In this document: positions 28,684 through 38,752 of the stretch, in pieces
How the letters are laid out: every line of letters starts with the position of its first letter
Position numbering within the stretch: the first letter of the stretch is position 1
DNA from: Yoonia vestfoldensis
GTDB lineage: Bacteria; Pseudomonadota; Alphaproteobacteria; Rhodobacterales; Rhodobacteraceae
Direction of reading: 5' to 3'
Assembly: GCF_002158905.1 (NCBI RefSeq)
Contig: NZ_CP021431.1
Span: 1,798,001 to 1,862,000 of the forward strand
DNA: 64,000 nt
Translations under genes and position numbers: made by a program
Notes under the pieces: generated by a model
The model's database searches: none
Seen by the model: only the letters and a program-made list of their open reading frames with translations
What the model was told of the DNA's origin: nothing

Positions 28684-30504
28684 ATGTGCGGTATTGTTGG
28701 CGTTCTGGGCAATCATGAAGCCGCCCCCCTGCTGGTCGAGGCGCTGAAGCGGCTGGAATATCGCGGCTATGACAGCGCGGGCATCGCCACAATCAACGGC
28801 GCAACGCTGGACCGCCGCCGGGCCGTGGGCAAGCTGGTGAACTTGTCCGATCTGCTGGTCCATGACCCGCTGGCGGGCAAGGCGGGCATCGGCCATACCC
28901 GCTGGGCCACCCATGGCGCGCCGAACGCAGGCAATGCGCATCCGCATAAATCGGGCGCTGTCGCGGTCGTGCATAACGGGATCATCGAGAATTTCCGCGA
29001 ACTCCGCGCCGATCTGGCCGCCCATGGCATCGCGCATGAAACCGATACCGATACCGAAACCGTGGCCTTGCTGGCCAATCATTATATCAGCGAGGGTCTG
29101 TCGCCCGCCGATGCCGCCAAGGCCACCATCGCGCGGCTGCACGGGGCCTATGCTTTGTGTTTCCTGTTCGAAGGCCATGACGATCTGCTGATCGCCGCGC
29201 GCAAAGGATCGCCGCTTGCCATCGGGCATGGTGATGGCGAGATGTTCGTGGGATCAGATGCCATTGCGCTGGCACCGATGACCGACCGGATCACCTATCT
29301 CGAAGAAGGCGATTTTGCCATCGTCACGCGCGCCAGCCTGGAAATCCGCGATGCGGCGGGCAAGCTTGCCAATCGTGACCTGCGCCAGATCCATATCGAC
29401 GCGGCACAGGTGGACAAGGGCGGCTATAAGCATTTCATGGCCAAGGAAATCGCCGAACAGCCACAAGTGCTGCAAGGCGCGTTGAACCATTACATCAACG
29501 CCGATGCGACCGCCATGACCCTGCCCCAAGGCTTGGATTTCACCGCCGTGAACCGGCTGACCATGGTCGCCTGCGGCACGGCCTTTTACGCCTGTATGGT
29601 GGCGAAATATTGGTTCGAGCAGCTGGCGGGCCTGCCGGTCGAGGTCGATGTCGCCTCCGAATTCCGCTATCGCGAACCGCCGGTGACGGATGGCACCATG
29701 GCGATCTTTGTCAGCCAATCGGGGGAAACGGCGGATACGCTTGCCGCGCTGCGCTATATGGCGGGCAAGGCGATGCAAATCGTCTCGGTCGTCAATGTCC
29801 CCGAAAGCAGCATCGCGCGCGAAAGCGATGTCGCGCTGCCGATCCTTGCGGGGGTGGAAATCGGCGTCGCCTCGACCAAGGCGTTCACCTGCCAGCTGAC
29901 GACGCTGGCCACGCTGGTGCTGCATGCCGCGCGTCAGCGGGGCCGGATCGACGATGCCGCCCTTGCGGATAAACTGGCCGCTTTGCGTGCCTTGCCGGGG
30001 TTGATGAATACCGCGCTTGGGATCGAGGATCGCACCGTCGCACTGTCCCGCGATCTGGCCGAGGCGCGCGATATCCTGTTTCTGGGGCGCGGGGCGATGT
30101 ATCCGCTTGCGCTGGAAGGCGCGTTAAAACTGAAAGAAATCAGTTATATACATGCCGAAGCTTATGCATCGGGAGAGTTGAAACACGGCCCCATCGCGCT
30201 GGTCGATCCGCATGTGCCGGTGATCGTCATGGCGCCGCGCGACAGCCTGTTCGAAAAGACCGTGTCGAATATGCAAGAAGTCATGGCGCGCGGCGGCAAG
30301 GTCTTGTTGATCACCGACAGCCAAGGCGCGGCAGAGGCAGGCGACGGCGTCTGGCAGGTGCTGTTGATGCCCAGCATCGACCCTTTCCTTGCGCCGATCC
30401 TTTATGCGCTGCCTGCGCAGCTGCTGGCCTATCACACGGCCATCGCCAAGGGGACGGATGTGGACCAACCGCGCAACCTTGCGAAATCGGTGACAGTGGA
30501 ATGA
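28684..30504 (+). CDS. glmS: Glutamine--fructose-6-phosphate aminotransferase (isomerizing)
   Basis: A 606-residue enzyme that makes glucosamine-6-phosphate. After removal of Met1 the catalytic Cys is N-terminal (MCGIVGVLGNHE), followed by LEYRGYDSAGIA and GHTRWATHG of the glutaminase domain; the two SIS domains carry SQSGETADTLAALRY (about residues 345-360) and the second site SYIHAEAYASGELKHGP. The frame continues upstream into glmU and is not used. Its stop overlaps the next gene by ATGA. No glmS ribozyme-like leader is possible, as the gene is coupled to glmU. Confidence 0.96.
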   Translation: MCGIVGVLGNHEAAPLLVEALKRLEYRGYDSAGIATINGATLDRRRAVGKLVNLSDLLVHDPLAGKAGIGHTRWATHGAPNAGNAHPHKSGAVAVVHNGIIENFRELRADLAAHGIAHETDTDTETVALLANHYISEGLSPADAAKATIARLHGAYALCFLFEGHDDLLIAARKGSPLAIGHGDGEMFVGSDAIALAPMTDRITYLEEGDFAIVTRASLEIRDAAGKLANRDLRQIHIDAAQVDKGGYKHFMAKEIAEQPQVLQGALNHYINADATAMTLPQGLDFTAVNRLTMVACGTAFYACMVAKYWFEQLAGLPVEVDVASEFRYREPPVTDGTMAIFVSQSGETADTLAALRYMAGKAMQIVSVVNVPESSIARESDVALPILAGVEIGVASTKAFTCQLTTLATLVLHAARQRGRIDDAALADKLAALRALPGLMNTALGIEDRTVALSRDLAEARDILFLGRGAMYPLALEGALKLKEISYIHAEAYASGELKHGPIALVDPHVPVIVMAPRDSLFEKTVSNMQEVMARGGKVLLITDSQGAAEAGDGVWQVLLMPSIDPFLAPILYALPAQLLAYHTAIAKGTDVDQPRNLAKSVTVE

Positions 30505-31214
30505 CAAAGACTGATCTTGGAACAGGCGCAAAGACGGGCATGACAGTGGACGACGCATTGGCCGCCCTTGGCAGTGACCCTGACAAAGCCGCCGAAATGG
30601 CGCGGCATCACAAGGTGGGCCGCGCCTATCTGGGCGTGACCACTCCCGCGATCGAGGCTGTCGCCAAAACCTGGCGCGAGACACTGGATCTGGATGCGCG
30701 GCTGGCGCTGGCGGCTGACTTATGGGCCAGCGATGTGCATGAAGGCCGGATCGCGGCGGCGAGACTGCTCACGCAAGCGCGGATCAGGCCCGATGACAGC
30801 GCCGCATGGGACATGATCACCGCGTGGGTGCCTGCATGTGACGGGGCGGCGATTGCCGAACAGGTCGCCATCGCGGGCCAGAAACGGCTGGTGGCAGAGC
30901 CTGCCCGGTTTGATGCGCTGGCCGATTGGGTCACAGCGGATCATCTATGGACACGCGCCGCGGTGCTGGCCTTTACCCTGCCCTGGACCAAGCAGAACAA
31001 CCCCAAACCCGCCGATCTGGCGCTGCGCGACAGGGCGCTGGATTGGGCGGGCAGATTGGCCGGTGATCCGCATAAGGTGATCCAGACCGCGCTGGTGGAT
31101 TGGCTGGCCAGCCTTGCCAAACATGACCCCGCCATCGCGCAGGCCTTTGTTGACCGGTACGGGGCGGCGATGAAACCCTATGCGCTGAAATCCGCACGCC
31201 ACAGGCTGGGCTGA
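30501..31214 (+). CDS. AlkD-like DNA alkylation repair / HEAT-repeat protein
   Basis: A 237-residue helical protein reading as an AlkD-type DNA glycosylase: repeated amphipathic helices, with ARHHKVGRAYLGVTTPAIEAVA near residues 34-55 and WTRAAVLAFTLPWTK near 154-168. AlkD removes alkylated purines using a curved HEAT-like scaffold. A second in-frame ATG 13 codons in is an alternative start. The ATG used overlaps the glmS stop. Substrate preference cannot be told from sequence. Confidence 0.75.
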   Translation: MTKTDLGTGAKTGMTVDDALAALGSDPDKAAEMARHHKVGRAYLGVTTPAIEAVAKTWRETLDLDARLALAADLWASDVHEGRIAAARLLTQARIRPDDSAAWDMITAWVPACDGAAIAEQVAIAGQKRLVAEPARFDALADWVTADHLWTRAAVLAFTLPWTKQNNPKPADLALRDRALDWAGRLAGDPHKVIQTALVDWLASLAKHDPAIAQAFVDRYGAAMKPYALKSARHRLG

Positions 31215-31292
31215 TCAGGTGTCGCCCCGCCACCTGCGCAAAGCGCCGGATCACGCTTGCGCAAGGCGTCGCCCATCTTTAGCGTGGCGCGC

Positions 31293-32297
31293 ATGATGAC
31301 ACCATTGATCGACCCATTCGCCCGCGCCATTTCTTATCTGCGGGTTTCTGTGACGGACCGCTGCGATTTTCGCTGCGTCTATTGCATGTCCGAGAACATG
31401 ACCTTTTTGCCCAAAAAGGACCTGCTGACGCTGGAAGAGCTGGACCGGCTCTGTTCGGCCTTTGTGCGGCTGGGTGTGAAAAAGCTGCGCATCACCGGTG
31501 GTGAACCGCTGGTCCGGCGCGATATCTTGACATTTTTCAACGCCATGGGCCGGCATCTAGACAGCGGTGCGTTGCAGGAACTGACGCTGACCACCAATGG
31601 CAGCCAGCTGGAAAAATACGCCACAGACCTTTATGCCGCCGGTGTGCGGCGGATCAATGTCTCGCTCGATACGCTGGACGAGGCGAAATTCGCGCAGATC
31701 ACCCGCTGGGGGAAATTGCCCCAGGTCCTGCGCGGGATCGACGCGGCCCAGGCGGCGGGGCTGCGGGTCAAGATCAACACCGTGGCGCTGAAAGGCTTTA
31801 ACGAGGACGAACTTTTCACCCTGACCGATTGGTGCGCCAGCCGCGACATGGACCTGACCTTTATCGAGGTCATGCCGATGGGCGATATCGGCAATGAGGA
31901 CCGGATCGGCCAATATTGGTCGCTGAACGATCTGCGCGCGCGGCTGGCGGAACGCGGCACGCTGACCGATCTGCCCGACCGCACCGGCGGCCCTGCCCGT
32001 TACCTGCGCGTGGATGCCACCGGCCAGAAGATCGGGCTGATCACGCCGCTGAGCCATAATTTCTGCGAAAGCTGCAACCGTGTGCGGATCACCTGCACCG
32101 GCGAGATCTATACCTGTCTGGGCCAGGAAGGCCATTCCGACCTGCGCGCGCCGCTGCGCGGATCAGAGGCGGATCTGGATCTCGAAAATGCGATCAGGGC
32201 CGCGATCGCGCTGAAACCCAAGGGCCATGATTTCGATTATTCGCGCCAAAAGGTCGATGGCCAGGTCAGCCGCCATATGAGCCATACCGGCGGCTGA
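31293..32297 (+). CDS. moaA: GTP 3',8-cyclase (molybdenum cofactor biosynthesis)
   Basis: A 334-residue radical SAM enzyme for the first step of Moco synthesis. The SAM cluster is C24, C28, C31 ([12 protein letters not shown]); the C-terminal substrate cluster is [13 protein letters not shown] and CLGQ. The protein ends in HTGG, the conserved C-terminal GG needed for activity. The start at the first ATG of ATGATG gives [17 protein letters not shown]; an earlier in-frame start lacks a ribosome site. A short direct repeat (about 14 bases, two copies, 32305-32332) lies after the stop. Confidence 0.95.
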   Translation: MMTPLIDPFARAISYLRVSVTDRCDFRCVYCMSENMTFLPKKDLLTLEELDRLCSAFVRLGVKKLRITGGEPLVRRDILTFFNAMGRHLDSGALQELTLTTNGSQLEKYATDLYAAGVRRINVSLDTLDEAKFAQITRWGKLPQVLRGIDAAQAAGLRVKINTVALKGFNEDELFTLTDWCASRDMDLTFIEVMPMGDIGNEDRIGQYWSLNDLRARLAERGTLTDLPDRTGGPARYLRVDATGQKIGLITPLSHNFCESCNRVRITCTGEIYTCLGQEGHSDLRAPLRGSEADLDLENAIRAAIALKPKGHDFDYSRQKVDGQVSRHMSHTGG

Positions 32298-32342
32298 CCC
32301 ACAGGCCGCCCAGATCAGACCGCCCAGATCAGGCCGCAGTGA

Positions 32343-32954
32343 TCAGACGGGTGGCGATGGCTGCGGTTTGGTGGCGATGAAATCGATCAGCGCGGCAGGG
32401 CCGACATGGCCACTGCCCGCCTGCTGGTCGCGTTCATAGGCGGCGCAACGCGCGATATGCCAGCCTGCAAAGGCCGTGCGCAGCATATCCTCGGTATACA
32501 TGTTTTCCACGAAGGGCGGCCCACCCGTGCCGCGCCCGACCTGTTCGGGGCGGTAGCCATGCAGCACCAGCCGCCCGCCGGGGCGCAGGGCGCGGGCCAT
32601 ATCGGCGAATTGACGCGCGCGCAGATCGGGATCGGCGAATTGGATAAAGATCCCGGCGATCATGTCGAAAGGCTGCGACCAATCCCAATCATCCCAGCCC
32701 GCAACATGGGTCTGCACCGCGACACCGGCCTGCTGCGCCAGCGCTTGCGCGCGCGACACGGCGGTGGGCGACAGATCAAAAGCGGTCACATCCATCCCCA
32801 GCTTGGCCAGATGCACCGCATTGCGCCCCTCGCCATCGGCCACGCACAGCACGCGCTGTCCGGGCAGGGCCAGCCAGGGATTATCCGCCAGCACCGCCGC
32901 AGGGGCAGTGCCGAACAGGTAATCATCGCTGGCGCTGTAACGGTCTTCCCACAT
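32343..32954 (-). CDS. SAM-dependent methyltransferase (TehB/UbiE-like)
   Basis: A 203-residue class I methyltransferase. Seen: SAM-binding motif I VLCVADGEGRNAVHLAKLG (about residues 35-53) and the acidic loop VTAFDLSPTAV. The N-terminal MWEDRYSASDDYLFGTAP is common to a group of small methyltransferases annotated near tellurite-resistance TehB. The substrate is unknown. Its ATG overlaps the amidohydrolase stop (TGATG), so the two are one unit. It converges with moaA. Confidence 0.8.
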   Translation of the reverse strand: MWEDRYSASDDYLFGTAPAAVLADNPWLALPGQRVLCVADGEGRNAVHLAKLGMDVTAFDLSPTAVSRAQALAQQAGVAVQTHVAGWDDWDWSQPFDMIAGIFIQFADPDLRARQFADMARALRPGGRLVLHGYRPEQVGRGTGGPPFVENMYTEDMLRTAFAGWHIARCAAYERDQQAGSGHVGPAALIDFIATKPQPSPPV

Positions 32955-34117
32955 CAGGCGGCGGGCATGCGTTGTTCGACGATCCCCGCCCACCAGGAAC
33001 AACCGGCCGGGATGACATCATCGTTGAAATTATATTCCGGATGGTGGACCGAGGCCCCGTCCCCATTGCCGACAAGGATATAAGCGCCGGGGCGTTCTTC
33101 GAGCATGAAGGCGAAATCCTCGCCGCCCATGATCAAGGGGGCTTCGGCGCAATCGCCCGCGACCGACCGCGCGACCTCGGCTGCGAAATCAGTCTGTTCG
33201 GCATGATTGACCATGCAAGGATAGCCCCGGTAATAGGTCACCTCGGCCACAGCACCAAAGGCGCCTGCCGTGCCGGTGCTGATCGCGCGCAGCCGCGCCT
33301 CGGCCAGATCGCGCATCTCTTTGGACATGGTGCGCACAGTGCCTTTCATATGCACGCGCTGTGCGATGACATTGAACGCCTTGGAAGAGGATTCAATCGC
33401 CGTGACCGAGACCACGACCTGATCGACAGGGTCGGCATTGCGGCTGGCGATGGATTGCAGCGCGGTGATGACATGGGCCGCAACCAGCGTGCTGTCCACG
33501 GTTTCCTGCGGCTTGGCGGCATGGCCACCCTTGCCTTCGATCACGATCTCGAACTGGTCGGTGGCGGCGAAAAACGCGCCCGGCCGGATCGCAAAGCTGC
33601 CCGCCGGACGGCCCGGCCAGTTGTGCATGCCGTAAACTTCGTCGATCTGCCAGCGGTCCATCATGCCATCGGCGCACATCTCGCGGCCGCCGCCGCCGCC
33701 TTCTTCGGCGGGCTGGAAGATCACGACGACCGTGCCGTCGAAATTGCGCGTCTCGGCCAGATATTGCGCCGCCCCCAGCAGCATCGCCGTATGGCCGTCA
33801 TGGCCGCAAGCATGCATCGCGCCGGGGGTTTTCGACGCATAGGGCAGCCCTGTCGCCTCATGGATCGGCAGCGCATCCATATCGGCGCGCAGGCCGATCA
33901 CCTTGCCCGATGTCGCCGCCTTGCCCTTGATCACGCCGACAACGCCGGTGCGCCCGATGCCGGTGACGACCTCGTCACAGCCAAAGGCGCGCAGCTTTTC
34001 CGCGACCAGCGCCGCGGTGCGGTGGGTCTCGAACAGGATTTCGGGGTTTTCATGCAGATCACGCCGCCATGCGGTGATTTCGGGCAGCAATTCGGCAAAC
34101 CGGTTCTTGACGGGCAT
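32954..34117 (-). CDS. M20-family amidohydrolase (hippurate hydrolase-like)
   Basis: A 387-residue M20 peptidase/amidohydrolase. Metal ligands are in MHACGHDGHTAML (about residues 100-112), the catalytic Glu in FQPAEEGGGGG (about 134-144) and the ligand His in GMHNWPGRP (about 160). A dimerisation domain follows (GKGGHAAKPQETVD). Relatives hydrolyse N-acyl or N-acetyl amino acids or IAA-conjugates. GGAGAAGATA precedes the ATG at 34115-34117, which begins MPVKNRFAELLPEITAWRR. Confidence 0.88.
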   Translation of the reverse strand: MPVKNRFAELLPEITAWRRDLHENPEILFETHRTAALVAEKLRAFGCDEVVTGIGRTGVVGVIKGKAATSGKVIGLRADMDALPIHEATGLPYASKTPGAMHACGHDGHTAMLLGAAQYLAETRNFDGTVVVIFQPAEEGGGGGREMCADGMMDRWQIDEVYGMHNWPGRPAGSFAIRPGAFFAATDQFEIVIEGKGGHAAKPQETVDSTLVAAHVITALQSIASRNADPVDQVVVSVTAIESSSKAFNVIAQRVHMKGTVRTMSKEMRDLAEARLRAISTGTAGAFGAVAEVTYYRGYPCMVNHAEQTDFAAEVARSVAGDCAEAPLIMGGEDFAFMLEERPGAYILVGNGDGASVHHPEYNFNDDVIPAGCSWWAGIVEQRMPAA

Positions 34118-34322
34118 TATCTTCTCCACATGTGTGTCGGCCAGCAGCGCGGCGCGCGGGGGGCGGAATGGCAGCCACTGCCAGCGCAGTCGGCAGCGCC
34201 ATCTTTCCCCGATTTGCGCCCATGTGCAACGTCGCCCATGCGGTCGCCAATGACAATCTGTCACAAGGCGGGCTGTCACAAGGCGGGATCAGGGCTTCGT
34301 GATCGGGGGATGATTGACATAG

Positions 34323-34339
34323 CTGATAAAAATAATCAG
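34323..34339. promoter_or_regulatory. Possible RirA (iron-rhodo-box-like) site before the DUF1289 gene
   Basis: CTGAT-N7-ATCAG contains TGA-N9-TCA, the iron-rhodo-box form recognised by RirA in rhizobia and Rhodobacterales. It lies just after a consensus -35 hexamer TTGACA (34315-34320), 31 bases before the gene start. The core is only six fixed bases, so chance cannot be excluded. Confidence 0.35.
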
Positions 34340-34369
34340 TTATTGTCCGACATCCAAGAGTATCGCGCC

Positions 34370-34618
34370 ATGGCCAAAACCCCATCCCCCTGTATCGACG
34401 TCTGCAAATTCCGGCGTGAAGGCCATTGCATCGGCTGTTCGATGACCAAGGCGCAGAAATCCATGTTCAAGGCGCTGAAAAAGCCCGCCCAGAAATCGGC
34501 CTTTGTGACCATGCTGATGGCGCAGCAGGCGGTCATGGGCAAATATAGCCATTGGCGGCGCGCCTACGAAAAAAAATGCGCCAAGAAAGGCGCATCTTTT
34601 CCCGCAGAGGCCGGTTGA
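34370..34618 (+). CDS. DUF1289 small Cys-rich protein
   Basis: An 82-residue protein with the DUF1289 block SPCIDVCKFRREGHCIGCSMT, holding four cysteines in CxxxC and CxxC spacing, probably a metal or Fe-S site. The rest is basic (ALKKPAQKSAF, then WRRAYEKKCAKKG). The stop TGA abuts the dps stop on the other strand (TGATCA), so there is no intergenic base between these convergent genes. A possible iron-responsive site precedes it. Confidence 0.85.
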   Translation: MAKTPSPCIDVCKFRREGHCIGCSMTKAQKSMFKALKKPAQKSAFVTMLMAQQAVMGKYSHWRRAYEKKCAKKGASFPAEAG

Positions 34619-35089
34619 TCACGCCAGATGCGCGCGCAGCATCCAGGCAAATTTTTCATGGGTCTGACCGCGCGCGATGCACAGATCCTCGGTCAAGGCA
34701 TCGCCATGTTCGGCGGCCAGTTCGCCCGCAGCGGCCAGCGTGGCGGCCAGCGTTTCCTCGGCCTGTTGCAGCGTCTTGATCATCATGCGGTCATCGGCCT
34801 CACCTTCGAATTCGGCGACCTTGGACCGTTTGATCATGCCGGCCAGCGTGCCTTCGGCATGGCTGTCCAGCGCCCTGATCCGTTCGGCCAGATCGTCCTG
34901 ACCGGTGAAATGATCCTCATAGATGGTCTGGAACAAAGCATGCAAAGAGCCAAAGGCCATGCCTGTCACGTTCCAGTGGAAATTCTGCGCCAGCATTGTG
35001 GTCACCGCGGTTTCGGCAACGCATTGGTTCAGCGCATCGGCGATGGCGGCTTGGGCGGTTGGGCTTAGGTCTGTGGCAGTCTGTGTCAT
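34619..35089 (-). CDS. dps: Dps-family DNA-binding / iron-storing ferritin-like protein
   Basis: A 156-residue four-helix-bundle protein. The Dps ferroxidase motif is clear: NFHWNVTGMAFGSLHALFQ (about residues 36-54, His38 ligand) and YEDHFTGQDDLAERIRALD (about 57-75, Asp/Glu ligands). It binds and oxidises iron and protects DNA under stress. AAAGGAG lies before the ATG. The upstream ORF of 119 residues ends 45 bases away and could share its promoter. Confidence 0.92.
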   Translation of the reverse strand: MTQTATDLSPTAQAAIADALNQCVAETAVTTMLAQNFHWNVTGMAFGSLHALFQTIYEDHFTGQDDLAERIRALDSHAEGTLAGMIKRSKVAEFEGEADDRMMIKTLQQAEETLAATLAAAGELAAEHGDALTEDLCIARGQTHEKFAWMLRAHLA

Positions 35090-35134
35090 ATCAATTCTCC
35101 TTTGACGTGTAACCTATGCATTCCGCCCGACAAT

Positions 35135-35494
35135 TCAACCGGACGGCTGCGACATATGGGCGGCTTTGCAGACAAGAAAATGCAGCGCCGAGGCTTTTTC
35201 CCGCGACATCCGGCTGAGCAGCGCAAAGCGGTAACGCGCCGCATCGCCCTGACGCACGGCATCGAACAGGTTTTCCAGCCAGATTTCGTCAAAGGACTTT
35301 TCGGCGGCCATGGGTTCATGGAACCGCAGGCGTCGCCCCAGCGCCTTGGGCAGGGCAGATAGCAGGTCTTGCATCGGATCGCCCGTGGTCACACCGCTGA
35401 GCCGGGCCTTGCGGCCTGCTTTGCGCAGGGCCTGCGGCACCGGGGCTGGGGCTGGGGCTGGGGGCGTCTGGATACGGGCGGCGGATGCGGACAT
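35135..35494 (-). CDS. 119-residue protein of unknown function upstream of dps
   Basis: The N-terminus is Pro/Ala-rich (PPAPAPAPVPQALRK, about 11-25), followed by a basic stretch and a helical C-terminal domain (KSFDEIWLENLFDAVRQGD, then REKASALHFLVCKAAH). GGAGG precedes the ATG and a very good promoter lies 23 bases further up, so it is clearly expressed. I do not recognise the family. Its position ahead of dps suggests co-regulation. Confidence 0.65.
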   Translation of the reverse strand: MSASAARIQTPPAPAPAPVPQALRKAGRKARLSGVTTGDPMQDLLSALPKALGRRLRFHEPMAAEKSFDEIWLENLFDAVRQGDAARYRFALLSRMSREKASALHFLVCKAAHMSQPSG

Positions 35495-35516
35495 GAATGA
35501 CCTCCTATTCCCGACA

Positions 35517-35545
35517 AATATAGTAAGTCAAATCGCATTTGGCAA
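35517..35545 (-). promoter_or_regulatory. Strong promoter candidate for the 119-residue ORF and dps
   Basis: TTGCCA (35540-35545) and TATATT (35517-35522) on the minus strand, 17 bases apart, about 23 bases upstream of the ATG with its GGAGG site in between. It is one of the best-formed housekeeping-type promoters in the window. Confidence 0.55.
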
Positions 35546-35578
35546 GCCGGACCCGCGCGCCCGCCTGCCCCCAAATGC

Positions 35579-35607
35579 AAAAGGCCCGCCGTGATGGCGG
35601 GCCTTTT
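35579..35607. terminator. Bidirectional intrinsic terminator downstream of pntB
   Basis: A perfect 12-bp stem (AAAAGGCCCGCC / GGCGGGCCTTTT) with a 5-base loop, ending in a T-run on both strands. It lies 18 bases after the pntB stop and also separates pntAB from the dps unit. Confidence 0.9.
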
Positions 35608-35624
35608 CCTGTCTGGCGGCAAGA

Positions 35625-37058
35625 TCACTCGATCTTGGGCAGCAATTCATCCAGCGACTTTTTCGCATCGCCATAAAACATCCGCGTGTTTTCTTTGTAG
35701 AACAGCGGGTTCTCGATCCCGGAATAGCCGGTGCCCTGCCCGCGCTTGGACACGAAAACCTGCTTGGCCTTCCAGCATTCCAGCACCGGCATACCGGCGA
35801 TGGGGCTGTTGGGGTCGTCTTGGGCTGCGGGGTTCACGATATCGTTGGACCCGATCACGATGGCCACATCGGTGGTGGGGAAATCCTCGTTGATCTCGTC
35901 CATTTCCATGACGATATCATAAGGCACCTTCGCCTCGGCCAGCAGCACGTTCATATGGCCCGGCAGACGGCCTGCCACGGGGTGAATGGCAAAACGCACA
36001 TTCTTACCCTTGGCGCGCAGCTTGCGGGTCAGTTCGGCCACGGTCGCTTGCGCCTGCGCCACCGCCATGCCGTAGCCGGGGATGATGATGATGCTATCAG
36101 CCTCGTTCAAAGCCGCCGCGACACCGTCGCTGTCGATGGCGATCTGTTCACCCTCGACCGCCATCTGTTCACCGGCAGGGCCGCCAAAACCGCCCAGGAT
36201 CACCGACACGAAGCTGCGGTTCATCGCCTTGCACATGATATAGGACAGGATCGCGCCAGAAGACCCGACCAGCGCGCCGACCACGATCAGCAGGTCATTG
36301 CCAAGGCTGAACCCGATGGCCGCCGCAGCCCAGCCTGAATAGCTGTTCAGCATCGACACGACGACAGGCATATCCGCCCCGCCGATCCCCATGATCAGAT
36401 GATAGCCGATGAAAAGCGCCGCCAGCGTCATGATGAACAGCGGCACAAAGCCCCCGGTGCTGAAATACCAGATCAGGCAAAGCACCGAAATTGCGGCAGC
36501 CGCCGCATTCAGCATATGCCCGCCCGGCAGTTTCGCAGCGGCGGTATTCACCTTGCCCGCCAGCTTGCCATAGGCGATGACCGATCCGGTAAAGGTGATC
36601 GCACCGATGAAGATGCCCAAGAACAGCTCGACCCGCAGGATATTGATCTCGACCGGCGTCTTATAGGCCAGCAGGGCGGCGAAACCGTCAAGGCTGGCGC
36701 GGGCGATGGCATCCATCTGCGCCACGCGGCCCAGTTCGAAATGCGCGATGAACCCGACCAGAACGGCGGCCAGACCCACAAGGCTGTGCATCGCCGCGAC
36801 CAGTTCGGGCATCTGCGTCATCTGCACTTTGGTCGCCAGTTGATAGCCGATGATCCCGCCCGAGCCGATCAGCACCAGCGACAGCAGCCAAAGCCCGGCC
36901 CCCGGACCAACCAGCGTGGCGCAGACGGCCAGTGCCATCCCCGCCATGCCATACCAGACCGCGCGTTTCGCGCTTTCCTGTCCCGACAGACCGCCAAGCG
37001 ACAGGATAAAGAGAATTGCCGCGACGACGTAAGCCGCTGTTGTGAAACCGTATTCCAT
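35625..37058 (-). CDS. pntB: NAD(P) transhydrogenase subunit beta
   Basis: A 477-residue protein: an N-terminal domain of about nine membrane helices and a C-terminal NADP(H)-binding domain (from about residue 290) with the [10 protein letters not shown] fingerprint and [15 protein letters not shown]. With PntA it transfers hydride from NADH to NADP using the proton gradient. The ATG at 37056-37058 gives [15 protein letters not shown]; the longer frame upstream overlaps pntA and is rejected. It ends at a strong terminator. Confidence 0.96.
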   Translation of the reverse strand: MEYGFTTAAYVVAAILFILSLGGLSGQESAKRAVWYGMAGMALAVCATLVGPGAGLWLLSLVLIGSGGIIGYQLATKVQMTQMPELVAAMHSLVGLAAVLVGFIAHFELGRVAQMDAIARASLDGFAALLAYKTPVEINILRVELFLGIFIGAITFTGSVIAYGKLAGKVNTAAAKLPGGHMLNAAAAAISVLCLIWYFSTGGFVPLFIMTLAALFIGYHLIMGIGGADMPVVVSMLNSYSGWAAAAIGFSLGNDLLIVVGALVGSSGAILSYIMCKAMNRSFVSVILGGFGGPAGEQMAVEGEQIAIDSDGVAAALNEADSIIIIPGYGMAVAQAQATVAELTRKLRAKGKNVRFAIHPVAGRLPGHMNVLLAEAKVPYDIVMEMDEINEDFPTTDVAIVIGSNDIVNPAAQDDPNSPIAGMPVLECWKAKQVFVSKRGQGTGYSGIENPLFYKENTRMFYGDAKKSLDELLPKIE

Positions 37059-37072
37059 GTCTCTTGACCCCT

Positions 37073-38647
37073 TTACGACTTCTGGAACATGGCAAGCATG
37101 CGCCGTGTCACCAGAAAGCCGCCGAAAATATTGATGCCGGTCATGAATACCGCCAATGCGGCCAGCCCCACGACAAGCCATGACCCCGACCCGATCTGCG
37201 TCAGCGCCCCCAGAATGATGATGCTCGAAATCGCATTGGTCACCGCCATCAGCGGCGTATGCAGGCTATGCGCCACGCCCCAGATGACCTGAAAGCCCAC
37301 GAAAACCGCCAGCACGAAAACGATGAAATGCTGCATGAAACTGGCAGGCGCCACCAGACCGACGCCCAAAAGCAGCACCGCACCAACCGTCAGCAAGGTC
37401 ACCTGATTGCGGGTCTGCGCCTTGAAATCTGCGGTTTCCTTGGCGCGCTTTTCCTCGGCGGTCAATTCCTTGGGCTGGTTCTTTTTGGCAACCTGCGCGA
37501 TGGCATTGATCTTGGGCGGCGGCGGCGGGAATGTGACCGCCCCCTGATGGGTCGCCGTCGCCCCGCGGATCACGTCATCTTCCATATTATGGACCGGCTG
37601 GCCATCCTTGGCGGGGGTCAGATCGGTCATCATATGGCGGATATTGGTGGCATAAAGCGTCGAGGCCTGCGCCGCCATCCGGCTGGGGAAATCGGTATAG
37701 CCGATGATCGTCACGCCATTATCGGTGACGATCTTTTCATCCTTGACCGTCAGCTTGCAATTGCCGCCGCGTTCAGCGGCAAGGTCGATGATCACCGATC
37801 CGGGCTTCATCGCGGCGACCATATCGGGGGTCCACAGTTCCGGCGCATCGCGGCCAGGGATCAGCGCCGTGGTGATGACGATATCCATCTCGGGCGCGAT
37901 CTCGCGGAATTTGGCCAGCTGGGCCGCCGCGAATTCGGGGCTGGAAACCGAGGCATAGCCTCCGGTTTTGGCGCCATCCTGCTGTTCTTCCTCGAAATCA
38001 AGGAAGACGAATTGCGCCCCCATCGATTCGACCTGTTCGGCAACCTCGGGGCGCACGTCAAACGCATAGGTGATCGCACCCAGCGATGTGGCGGTCCCGA
38101 TCGCGGCCAGACCGGCAACCCCGGCCCCCACGACCAGCACCTTGGCGGGCGGCACTTTGCCAGCGGCGGTGATCTGGCCGGTGAAGAAGCGCCCGAAATT
38201 ATTGCCCGCCTCGATCACCGCGCGGTAACCCGCGATATTGGCCATCGAGGACAGCGCATCCATCTTTTGCGCGCGGCTGATGCGCGGCACCATATCCATG
38301 GCGATCACGGTGGCGCCCTTGGCGTTGGCGGCCTCCATCAGATCCTTGTTCTGCGCCGGATAGAAGAAGGAAATCAGCGTCTGCCCCTCGCGCAGGCGCT
38401 TGACCTCGGCCTCTTCGGGGGGGCGGACCTTGGCGATGATATCGGCGGCCTTGTAAAGGGCGGCCGCGGTCTTGACGACCTCGACACCGGCCTCTTTATA
38501 GGCCTGATCCGTGAAACCCGCCGCCACGCCCGCGCCGGTTTCGATCACGCAATCATAGCCCAGTTTTTGCAGGTCTTTCGCCGAAGCAGGCGTCATTGCG
38601 ACGCGGTCTTCGCCAGCAAATATCTCTTTTGGTGTGCCGATTTTCAC
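37073..38647 (-). CDS. pntA: NAD(P) transhydrogenase subunit alpha (fused alpha1-alpha2)
   Basis: A 524-residue protein combining the NAD(H)-binding domain ([20 protein letters not shown] start; [21 protein letters not shown] near 170-190) with the C-terminal membrane part (about residues 420-524). In Rhodospirillum these halves are separate genes; here they are one, as in E. coli. It begins with GTG, preceded by GGGGGA. pntB follows after 14 bases. Confidence 0.95.
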   Translation of the reverse strand: MKIGTPKEIFAGEDRVAMTPASAKDLQKLGYDCVIETGAGVAAGFTDQAYKEAGVEVVKTAAALYKAADIIAKVRPPEEAEVKRLREGQTLISFFYPAQNKDLMEAANAKGATVIAMDMVPRISRAQKMDALSSMANIAGYRAVIEAGNNFGRFFTGQITAAGKVPPAKVLVVGAGVAGLAAIGTATSLGAITYAFDVRPEVAEQVESMGAQFVFLDFEEEQQDGAKTGGYASVSSPEFAAAQLAKFREIAPEMDIVITTALIPGRDAPELWTPDMVAAMKPGSVIIDLAAERGGNCKLTVKDEKIVTDNGVTIIGYTDFPSRMAAQASTLYATNIRHMMTDLTPAKDGQPVHNMEDDVIRGATATHQGAVTFPPPPPKINAIAQVAKKNQPKELTAEEKRAKETADFKAQTRNQVTLLTVGAVLLLGVGLVAPASFMQHFIVFVLAVFVGFQVIWGVAHSLHTPLMAVTNAISSIIILGALTQIGSGSWLVVGLAALAVFMTGINIFGGFLVTRRMLAMFQKS

Positions 38648-38752
38648 GGACCATCCCCCATATTTGTGTCAGCAGTCACAGCGGACTTATCCTGCGAAAG
38701 ATTGTTTCACAAGACAACGGCTGCAAAGTCCTTTCCTGTCGTGCGCTAACAG

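Noticed and set aside
30620..31214. Possible transport or HEAT-scaffold role for the AlkD-like protein
   Set aside because: The repeat pattern fits the DNA alkylation repair family better and nothing points to transport.
32972..34618. 548-codon plus-strand frame ending in the DUF1289 protein
   Set aside because: The first 460 codons are opposite the M20 amidohydrolase; the real gene starts at 34370 where the DUF1289 domain begins.
35086..35319. 77-codon minus-strand frame between dps and the 119-residue ORF
   Set aside because: Overlaps the 119-residue ORF in another frame; the latter has a promoter and a good ribosome site.
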